Shown in pieces: positions 21,040 through 27,164 of a DNA stretch of 27,164 bases (position 1 is the first letter of the stretch; every line of letters starts with the position of its first letter). The notes under the pieces were generated by a model. It searched no databases. It saw only the letters and a list, made by a program, of their open reading frames with translations, and had not been told where the DNA came from. This stretch comes from CBFGTJ01 sp965651815 (GTDB taxonomy: Bacteria > Actinomycetota > Acidimicrobiia > Acidimicrobiales > Microtrichaceae). Location of the stretch: assembly GCA_965651815.1 (NCBI GenBank), contig CBFGTJ010000021.1, positions 1 to 27,164 on the forward strand. Direction: 5' to 3'. A program made the translations under genes and the position numbers.

Positions 21040-21758
21040 CCACGATCGACACCACCGGCGAGGAGCCCCTGCTCGAGCTGCGCGGGATCCGCGCCTCCTA
21101 CGGCAGCATCGAGGTCCTCCACGGGGTCGACCTCGCGGTGCCGGCGGGCACGGTGGTCGCCGTGCTCGGACCCAACGGGGCGGGCAAGACGACCACGCTC
21201 AACGTCGCCTGCGGCCTGCACCCGCCCACGGCCGGGTCGGTCCGGCTCGCCGGCAGGGACGTCACCGGCGTGAAGCCCGAGGAGCTCGCCCGGCGGGGGC
21301 TCATCACGATCCCGGAAGGCAAGGGGATCTTCCCGAACCTGACCGTGCGCGAGAACCTGCTGATGGCGACCTACGCGGGGGTCACGCTCGACCACGTGGA
21401 GTCCGTCGCGTACGAGCGGTTCCCCCGGCTGCGCGAGCGCCGCTCCCAGGTGGCGGGCACGCTGTCGGGCGGGGAGCAGCAGATGCTCGCCATGGCGCGG
21501 GGCCTCGCCGTCGACCCGGCGGTGCTGCTGCTCGACGAGCTGTCGATGGGCCTCGCCCCGCTGGTGGTCGAGGAGCTGTACGGGATCGTGTCCAACATCG
21601 CGCGCTCGGGGACCTCGATCCTCGTGGTGGAGCAGTTCGCGCGCACGGTGCTGGGAGTGGCCGACGTGGCCGCGATCATGGTCAACGGCACGGTGCGCCG
21701 AGTGGGCAGCCCGGCCGAGGTCGAACGAGAGTTGTCCGCTGCCTATCTGGGTGGGTGA
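21036..21758 (+). CDS. livF: ABC transporter ATP-binding protein, LivF type
   Basis: Second ATPase of the importer, 240 residues, the usual LivF length. Walker A GPNGAGKTTT (K51), Q-loop-like ITIPEGKGIFPNLTVRENL (the EGR/EGK-IFP motif is typical of LivF), signature TLSGGEQQMLAMARGL, Walker B VLLLDELSMGLAP and switch ILVVEQFARTVL, where Gln replaces the usual His as is common in LivF. The GTG start overlaps the livG stop (GTGA), and its own stop overlaps the next GTG, so all these genes are read as one coupled unit. Confidence 0.94.
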   Translation: MTTIDTTGEEPLLELRGIRASYGSIEVLHGVDLAVPAGTVVAVLGPNGAGKTTTLNVACGLHPPTAGSVRLAGRDVTGVKPEELARRGLITIPEGKGIFPNLTVRENLLMATYAGVTLDHVESVAYERFPRLRERRSQVAGTLSGGEQQMLAMARGLAVDPAVLLLDELSMGLAPLVVEELYGIVSNIARSGTSILVVEQFARTVLGVADVAAIMVNGTVRRVGSPAEVERELSAAYLGG

Positions 21759-22177
21759 ACCCTGTGAACGAGAACCAAGCACGCATCGAGCAGTTCAAGA
21801 GCGAGATCGGGGAGCTGAAGCTCCGGGGCAGCTCCAGCGACGGGGAGCGGAGGCTCCTGGTCATCGGGATCCTGCTCGCCGCAGCCGGGGTCGGGCTCGC
21901 GATCCTCGGCGCGGTGCAGGTCGGCCTGACCGGCGACTCGCCGCCCGACCAGCGCGCCTACATGGCGCAGGGCTCGTTCATGGGGATCGTGCTCGTGATC
22001 GCCGGAGCCGCGCTGTTCATCCGCTACTCGCTGGCGCGCTACATGCGGTTCTGGCTCATCCGGATGACCTACGAGAGCCGGGCGAACACCGACCGGCTGG
22101 TCGACGCGATCGAGCGCGCGGCGGGCCTCACCGACGAGGTGGGCGGAGGGCCCGGGGGAGCGGCGCCGCCCCGCTGA
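21755..22177 (+). CDS. Small two-helix membrane protein at the end of the liv operon
   Basis: I do not recognise a family. The 140 residues begin with a charged, probably coiled or helical segment (ENQARIEQFKSEIGELKLRG). Two hydrophobic helices follow: LLVIGILLAAAGVGLAILGAV (about 34-55) and SFMGIVLVIAGAALFIRYSL (about 73-93). A basic/aromatic stretch ARYMRFWLIRMTYESRANTDRL and a Gly/Pro-rich tail complete it. The GTG at 21755 overlaps the livF stop (GTGA); GTG 21764 is an alternative start. Coupling with the importer suggests an accessory role there, but the function is unknown. Confidence 0.75.
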   Translation: MNPVNENQARIEQFKSEIGELKLRGSSSDGERRLLVIGILLAAAGVGLAILGAVQVGLTGDSPPDQRAYMAQGSFMGIVLVIAGAALFIRYSLARYMRFWLIRMTYESRANTDRLVDAIERAAGLTDEVGGGPGGAAPPR

Positions 22178-22183
22178 GGAGAT

Positions 22184-22213
22184 TTGCGGACCTCCGAAGG
22201 CCACTCGTAGATT
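22184..22213 (+). promoter_or_regulatory. Candidate atp operon promoter (TTGCGG-N18-TAGATT)
   Basis: TTGCGG (22184-22189), an 18-bp spacer and TAGATT (22208-22213) lie just after the liv operon and about 65 nt before the first atp gene. The -35 is identical to that proposed for rho, which supports both. Confidence 0.55.
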
Positions 22214-22279
22214 GGGAAAGGTTTCACAAGCGGCGCCCGCACAGGTTCAGCGGCCGGCTGCGATGGACCACTTCACACC

Positions 22280-22573
22280 ATGGCCCCCGACCTGCGCACG
22301 ACCCACGAGGACGCGACACGCTCGCTCCAACGGTCCCACGGATCGTTCGAACTCGCGTTCGCCCCGATCCTGCTCGCGCTGGGTGGCCTGTGGCTCGACC
22401 GCACGATCGGCACCGTGCCGGTGTTCACGATCGTGTTCGCGTTCATCGGCGTCGCCGGCACCTCGGTGAAGCTCTACTACTCGTACCGCCACTCGATGGA
22501 CGAGCTCGACGAGTCGGCGCCGTGGGCCGCTTCTCGCTCGGCCCGCTCGGACCGCTCGGAGGGTGCCTCGTGA
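22280..22573 (+). CDS. AtpZ-like small membrane protein (F1Fo ATPase gene 1 type)
   Basis: The 97 residues carry two membrane helices. FELAFAPILLALGGLWLDRT then IGTVPVFTIVFAFIGVAGTS and VKLYYSYRHS match the AtpZ/ATPase_gene1 pattern (Gly-x-x-x-Asp between helices, then the P-x-F segment). Members are encoded before atpI/atpB and are thought to help c-ring assembly or ion supply to the synthase. The ATG at 22280 has no strong ribosome site. Its end overlaps the next gene by 4 bases (GTGA). It stands where mycobacteria have Rv1303-like atpI genes. Confidence 0.8.
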   Translation: MAPDLRTTHEDATRSLQRSHGSFELAFAPILLALGGLWLDRTIGTVPVFTIVFAFIGVAGTSVKLYYSYRHSMDELDESAPWAASRSARSDRSEGAS

Positions 22574-23076
22574 CCGACCCGGCGCAGGTCCGGCTCGAGG
22601 GTCCGTCACCGGCGATGGCGGTGGGCCTCGACATCGCGCGTCGCAGCCTGTGGCTGCTGCCGGTCGCGATCATCGCCTCGGCGGCCTTCTGGGGCCTCTC
22701 CGGCGTCGCGTCCACCCTCTACGGGCTGGCGATCGTCGTCGCGAACTTCCTGCTCGCCGCCTGGCTGCTGGCCGTCACCGGACGGATCAGCGCCGCCCTC
22801 ATGGCGGGCGCCGCGCTGTTCGGCTTCCTGCTCCGCCTCGGGCTGATCTTCCTCGCCGTCTTCTTCGTGCGCGACGCCGGCTGGGTCGAGCTCGTGCCGC
22901 TCGGCGCCACGCTCATCGTCTCGCACCTCGCACTGCTCTTCTGGGAGCTCCGGCGCATCTCGGGGGCGTTCGCGTTCCCGGGGCTCAAGCCGGGACCCTC
23001 GCAGAACCCCTACCTGCCGTCCCAGGACGGTCCGACCTCCTCGCCCGGGGGCGCACCCCGGCAGAACGCGACTTGA
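22570..23076 (+). CDS. atpI: ATP synthase protein I-like membrane protein
   Basis: The 168 residues form four hydrophobic helices between about 28 and 130 (SLWLLPVAIIASAAFWGLSG; TLYGLAIVVANFLLAAWLLAV; ALMAGAALFGFLLRLGLIFLA; VELVPLGATLIVSHLALLFW), the plan of AtpI. A Pro/Ser-rich cytoplasmic tail ends it. AtpI is non-structural and aids assembly of the c-ring. Sequence conservation in this family is low, so the call rests on topology and on its place right before atpB. GTG start overlaps the previous stop; the stop overlaps the atpB ribosome site. Confidence 0.8.
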   Translation: MTDPAQVRLEGPSPAMAVGLDIARRSLWLLPVAIIASAAFWGLSGVASTLYGLAIVVANFLLAAWLLAVTGRISAALMAGAALFGFLLRLGLIFLAVFFVRDAGWVELVPLGATLIVSHLALLFWELRRISGAFAFPGLKPGPSQNPYLPSQDGPTSSPGGAPRQNAT

Positions 23077-23090
23077 AGGAGCCCATCCGA

Positions 23091-23906
23091 ATGCTCGGCC
23101 TCCAGCTCGCTCCCACGTCCCTGCTCGCCGCCGAAGAGGGTGGCGGAGGCGGCGTGCACTTCCCCCCGATCGAGGACATCGTCAAGTGGCCCGCCGCCTT
23201 CGGTGAGGGCGAGTGGTACGCCTTCAACAAGATCGGCCTCATCTCGCTGATCTCGCTGCTGGTGCCGGCGCTGCTGTTCTTCCTCGCCGGCCGCAAGGCG
23301 GCGCTGGTCCCCAAGGGCCTGCAGAACGTGGTCGAGTCGAGCATCGACTTCGTCGAGAAGCAGGTCGTCATGCCGGCGATCGGCCGGGACGGGATGCGCT
23401 ACCTCCCGATGCTGCTGTCGATGTTCTTCTTCATCTGGATCGGCAGCCTCTTCGAGATCATCCCGACCGCGCACATGCCGTCCACGGCCCGCATGGCGAA
23501 CCCGATGATCCTGGCGCTCACCGCGCTGGTGATCTTCGTGGGCGTCGGGCTGAAGCACAACGGCCTCGGCTACATCAAGGACACCCTGTTCCCGCCCGGG
23601 GTGCCGAAGGCCCTCTACATCATCGTCACGCCGATCGAGATCCTCTCGACCTTCCTCATCCGGCCCTTCTCCCTGGCAGTCCGTCTCTTCGCCAACCTGC
23701 TGGCCGGCCACATCCTGCTGGTGACCTTCTCGGTGCTGTGCATCACCCTCTGGCAGCTCAGCCCGCTGGTGATCGTCGAGACGCTCTCGTTCCCGATGCT
23801 CGTCGCGTTCGTCGGGTTCGAGTTCATGGTCGCCTTCCTGCAGGCGTTCATCTTCTCGCTGCTCACCGCCGTGTACATCGGCAGCGCACTGCACCCCGCC
23901 CACTGA
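23091..23906 (+). CDS. atpB: ATP synthase subunit a
   Basis: Membrane stator subunit holding the two half-channels for protons. The 271 residues start MLGLQLAPTSLLAAEEGG, with the ATG 9 nt after AAGGAG (23076-23081). The essential Arg is R198 in PFSLAVRLFANLLAGH, and the last helices VGFEFMVAFLQAFIFSLLTA carry the expected Glu and Gln residues. The segment NVVESSIDFVEKQVV is typical for actinobacterial and related a subunits. A hairpin follows the stop before atpE. Confidence 0.97.
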   Translation: MLGLQLAPTSLLAAEEGGGGGVHFPPIEDIVKWPAAFGEGEWYAFNKIGLISLISLLVPALLFFLAGRKAALVPKGLQNVVESSIDFVEKQVVMPAIGRDGMRYLPMLLSMFFFIWIGSLFEIIPTAHMPSTARMANPMILALTALVIFVGVGLKHNGLGYIKDTLFPPGVPKALYIIVTPIEILSTFLIRPFSLAVRLFANLLAGHILLVTFSVLCITLWQLSPLVIVETLSFPMLVAFVGFEFMVAFLQAFIFSLLTAVYIGSALHPAH

Positions 23907-23916
23907 CCCACGATCG

Positions 23917-23939
23917 CCGTCACCACCCGGTGGCGACGG
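23917..23939 (+). terminator. Intercistronic hairpin between atpB and atpE
   Basis: CCGTCACCACC (23917-23927) and GGTGGCGACGG (23929-23939) pair with one A-C mismatch; a realistic loop is CCCGG. It begins 10 nt after the atpB stop. No U-tract follows. Confidence 0.4.
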
Positions 23940-23994
23940 AAACGACCACCACCGGCCGGCACGTCCGGTCATCGAACAGGAGAAAGCCCACGCA

Positions 23995-24288
23995 ATGAGC
24001 GCACTTTCCACTGCAGTCCAGACGCTGGCCCAGCAGGTCCCCGAGGGCGCGACGCCGGACGAGGCGAAGTCGATCGCTGCCGCCACCAACGCCGCCTTCG
24101 CCTACGGCCTCGCCGCCATCGGCCCGTCGATCGGCATCGGCTACCTGGTCGGCCAGGCGGTCCAGGCGATGGCCCGCCAGCCCGAGGCCGCCGGTCAGGT
24201 GCAGACCACCATGTTCCTGGGCATCGCGTTCACCGAGGCGCTCGCCCTCATCGGCTTCGTGGTCTTCATCCTCCTGAAGTTCGTCTGA
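23995..24288 (+). CDS. atpE: ATP synthase subunit c
   Basis: Proton-carrying subunit that forms the rotor ring in the membrane. The 97 residues have an N-terminal extension of about 30 residues, then two helices: AAFAYGLAAIGPSIGIGYLV and TTMFLGIAFTEALALIGFVV. The polar loop is ARQPEA. The ion-binding carboxylate is E81, followed by Ala-Leu-Ala rather than Ser-Thr, and the first helix lacks the Gln of sodium-type rings, so proton coupling is expected. AGGAGA (23978-23983) precedes the ATG by 11 nt. Hairpins lie on both sides of the gene, which may support the higher dose of c needed per complex. Confidence 0.97.
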   Translation: MSALSTAVQTLAQQVPEGATPDEAKSIAAATNAAFAYGLAAIGPSIGIGYLVGQAVQAMARQPEAAGQVQTTMFLGIAFTEALALIGFVVFILLKFV

Positions 24289-24291
24289 TGC

Positions 24292-24315
24292 GCGGGCCCG
24301 CGCCCGCGGGCCCGC
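24292..24315 (+). terminator. Very GC-rich hairpin just after atpE
   Basis: GCGGGCCCGCG (24292-24302) and CGCGGGCCCGC (24305-24315) are perfect complements around CC, 3 nt after the atpE stop. Each arm is itself nearly palindromic. No U-tract follows. Likely partial termination or protection of the atpE 3' end from decay. Confidence 0.55.
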
Positions 24316-24367
24316 CCCACCTCGTCCAACCAACCGTTCCGTTGCACGCGGAGTCCGGAGGAGACAG

Positions 24368-24919
24368 ATGCTCGCTCTGTTGAGTGCGGTCGCAGCCGAA
24401 GCAGCTGAAGAGTCCACGACGATCAACCCCGTCGTCCCCGACGACCTGGGCGAGATCTTCTGGGGCGCGGTCAGCTTCTTCGGGCTGTGGATCCTGATGC
24501 GCTACGTGCTGCTGCCACCGCTGCTGAAGGTGCGCGAGGAGCGCGCCCGCAAGGTCCTCGCCGACCAGGAGGCCGCCGCCAGCGCCGAGTCGCAGGCCGA
24601 GCAGGTCCGGCGCGACTACGAGGCCACCCTCGCCCAGGCCCGGGCGGAGGCGAACCGGGTCATCGAGGAGGCCCGTGCCGCGGCCGAGGCGCGCCGCAGC
24701 GAGGTCGTCTCCCGTGCCGAGGCCGAGGTGGCCGAGCAGCGCGCCGCCGCCATGGCCGAGCTCGAGGCCGCGCGGGCCGCGGCGCTGTCGGAGCTGCGTG
24801 GTGAGGTCGCCGAGCTCGCGGTGTCCGCGGCGTCGCGGGTGGTGCAGGCCGACCTCGACGTGGCGAGCAACCAGGCCACGGTCGACGAGTACGTGAACCA
24901 GGCGAGCGGTTCCCGCTGA
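24368..24919 (+). CDS. atpF: ATP synthase subunit b
   Basis: Peripheral-stalk subunit. The 183 residues begin with about 27 polar residues. One membrane helix (LGEIFWGAVSFFGLWILMRY, about 27-46) is followed by PPLLKVREERARKVLADQEAA and a long Ala/Glu/Arg coiled helix to near the end, where ELRGEVAELAVSAASRVV is the delta-binding part. The ATG has a strong ribosome site, GGAGGAGA (24357-24364). A second b-type gene follows, so the stalk is probably a b/b' heterodimer. Confidence 0.95.
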   Translation: MLALLSAVAAEAAEESTTINPVVPDDLGEIFWGAVSFFGLWILMRYVLLPPLLKVREERARKVLADQEAAASAESQAEQVRRDYEATLAQARAEANRVIEEARAAAEARRSEVVSRAEAEVAEQRAAAMAELEAARAAALSELRGEVAELAVSAASRVVQADLDVASNQATVDEYVNQASGSR

Positions 24920-24939
24920 GCCGCTCAGGAGTGATCGAG

Positions 24940-25473
24940 ATGCACACGACCGCACAGCTCGCAGCCGACACGAACAACGGCTTCTGGCTGCCCCACGACA
25001 TCAACGAGGTCATCTGGGGGACGCTCGCGTTCCTCGTCGTGATGTACCTGTTGTGGAAGTTCACCGCGAAGCTCATCGGCGAGTACTACACGAAGCGGGG
25101 CGCCACGATCGGGGCCGAGCTGGAGGCCGCCGCAGAGGCACGCCTCGCGGCCGAGGCGGAGCGCGACCGCATCAAGGCGGCGCTGGCCGACTCCGACGCC
25201 GAGTCCGCGAGGATCGTCGAGGAGGCCCACGCCATGGCCGAGCAGCTCGCCCGCGACACCGCGGCGCGCGCCGAGGCCGAGGCCGAGCGCATCCGCGAGC
25301 GCGCCGCTGCCGACCTCGCCACCACCCGCGCCCAGGCCCAGTCCGACCTCGCCGGCGAGCTCGCCCGCCTGTCCTACGGCGCCGCCGAGCAGATCGTGCG
25401 CACCACGCTCGACGAGGACGCGCAGCAGCGCCTGATCGACTCCTACATCAGCCAGGTCGGGGCACAGAACTGA
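24940..25473 (+). CDS. Second b-type stalk subunit (b')
   Basis: The 177 residues have one membrane helix (NEVIWGTLAFLVVMYLLWKF, about 21-40), then KLIGEYYTKRGATIGAELEA and a long Ala/Glu/Arg coiled helix, ending LSYGAAEQIVRTTLDEDAQQ RLIDSYISQ. It shares the plan but little sequence with the first b gene. ATG 24940 is chosen over GTG 24931 because AGGAG (24927-24931) is 8 nt before the ATG and overlaps that GTG. In mycobacteria the equivalent stalk part is fused to delta (AtpH of about 446 residues); here it is a separate gene just before delta. Confidence 0.92.
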   Translation: MHTTAQLAADTNNGFWLPHDINEVIWGTLAFLVVMYLLWKFTAKLIGEYYTKRGATIGAELEAAAEARLAAEAERDRIKAALADSDAESARIVEEAHAMAEQLARDTAARAEAEAERIRERAAADLATTRAQAQSDLAGELARLSYGAAEQIVRTTLDEDAQQRLIDSYISQVGAQN

Positions 25474-25518
25474 CCGCCCGGTCGGTTCGGCACCGCACGA
25501 GAACGAAGCGAACGACAG

Positions 25519-26046
25519 ATGAGTGACAACCGCATCACCGCCTACGCCGACGCAGCACTCGCCGTCGCGCGCGCCGAGGGCAACGTCGCCGAGGTGGAGG
25601 ACGAGCTGTTCCGGATCGGGCGGGTGTACGAGTCCAGCGACGAGCTCCGCAACGCGCTGACCGACCCCCACGTGCCCGCCTCCCGGCGCCAGCAGATCGT
25701 CGAGGACCTCCTCGAGGGCAAGGCCAGCCCCGCCACCGTGGCGATCGTGTCGATGATCGTCGGCACCGGCCGGGCCGCCGACCTGCCGAAGATCGCGCAG
25801 GAGGTCGTCCAGCGTGCCGCCGCGACCACCGGCTCCACCGTCGCCGAGGTCCGCTCGGCGGTGCCGCTCACCGAGGAGCAGCTCGCCCGCCTGGCCGATG
25901 CGCTGAAGGCACGCACCTCGAAGGACGTCACGGTCCGCAACGTCGTCGACCCGAGCGTGATCGGCGGCGTCGTCACCACGATCGGCGACGACGTGCTCGA
26001 CGGCTCGGTGCGCAGCCGCCTCGCCCAGCTCCGCGACGTCTTCTGA
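25519..26046 (+). CDS. atpH: ATP synthase subunit delta (OSCP)
   Basis: Connects the top of F1 to the b/b' stalk. The 175 residues have the N-terminal six-helix domain (about 1-105; ITAYADAALAVARAEGNVAE, ALTDPHVPASRRQQIVEDLL) and a C-terminal part with VAEVRSAVPLTEEQLARLADAL, VDPSVIGGVVTTIGDDVLDGS and RLAQLRDVF, diagnostic for delta. Length is that of stand-alone delta. The ATG follows a weak purine stretch (GAACGAAGCGAACGACAG). Confidence 0.96.
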   Translation: MSDNRITAYADAALAVARAEGNVAEVEDELFRIGRVYESSDELRNALTDPHVPASRRQQIVEDLLEGKASPATVAIVSMIVGTGRAADLPKIAQEVVQRAAATTGSTVAEVRSAVPLTEEQLARLADALKARTSKDVTVRNVVDPSVIGGVVTTIGDDVLDGSVRSRLAQLRDVF

Positions 26047-26104
26047 CCCGAACGGACCACACGAACCGCCCCACCGATACGAACGCCGGCAGGAGATCAC
26101 CGAC

Positions 26105-27164
<1,060 letters not shown>

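Noticed and set aside
24931..24939. GTG start three codons upstream for the second b-type subunit
   Set aside because: The GTG overlaps the AGGAG ribosome site that serves ATG 24940.

Overview
This is a high-GC (roughly 70% or more by eye), densely coded chromosomal window from an actinobacterium. The gene order rho, rpmE, prfA, prmC ... wecA, atpI, atpB, E, F, H, A is the classic actinobacterial backbone, as between thrB/rho and the atp operon in Mycobacterium and Streptomyces. Acidic linkers, GTG starts, TANNNT -10 boxes, leaderless starts, a decaprenyl/undecaprenyl-phosphate GlcNAc-1-P transferase, a TLP1-type thiolase-like protein and a LivHM fusion suggest a deep-branching lineage such as Acidimicrobiia. 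That placement is inference. No rRNA, tRNA, IS element or CRISPR array was seen.

Layout. 1-6020 (+): the 3' part of an ApgM-type phosphomutase-like gene sitting where thrB is usually found, then rho with its own promoter, a cysteine-free L31 gene, an unrecognised 345-aa protein, and the translationally coupled prfA-prmC pair. 6034-9351: a block that breaks the usual synteny (no sua5/tsaC is seen). It holds a zinc-type alcohol dehydrogenase (-), a stand-alone cyclic-nucleotide-binding protein (+), and an rpiB-glyA pair (-). 9421-11739 (+): a compact cassette of a 66-aa peptide with five near-perfect Asp-rich 7-residue repeats, a JmjC/cupin_4 oxygenase and an Apd1-like (Suc_Fer) Fe-S protein. 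This is the most likely undescribed system here, possibly a ribosomally made, hydroxylated acidic peptide. 11750-14460 (+): a thiolase-like protein and wecA, each with a leaderless-type promoter. 14425-16155 (-): a D-aminoacylase-family amidohydrolase, divergent from a branched-chain-amino-acid-type ABC importer (lipoprotein, fused LivH-LivM, LivG, LivF, small membrane protein; 16379-22177). Two matching 17-bp palindromes lie in the shared 223-bp intergenic region. 22184-27164 (+): the F1Fo ATP synthase operon (atpZ-like, atpI, B, E, F, F', H, A...), with A running off the window end.

Working together: the left part is transcription termination and translation termination (Rho, L31, RF1 and its methyltransferase). 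The middle is one-carbon and pentose metabolism plus the peptide cassette. The right part is a peptide/amino-acid scavenging module followed by energy conversion. A recurring feature is a GC-rich hairpin without a U-tract placed 0-15 nt after stop codons at gene junctions (after rho, rpmE, rpiB, the thiolase-like gene, the binding protein, atpB and atpE), which may set relative expression inside the operons.
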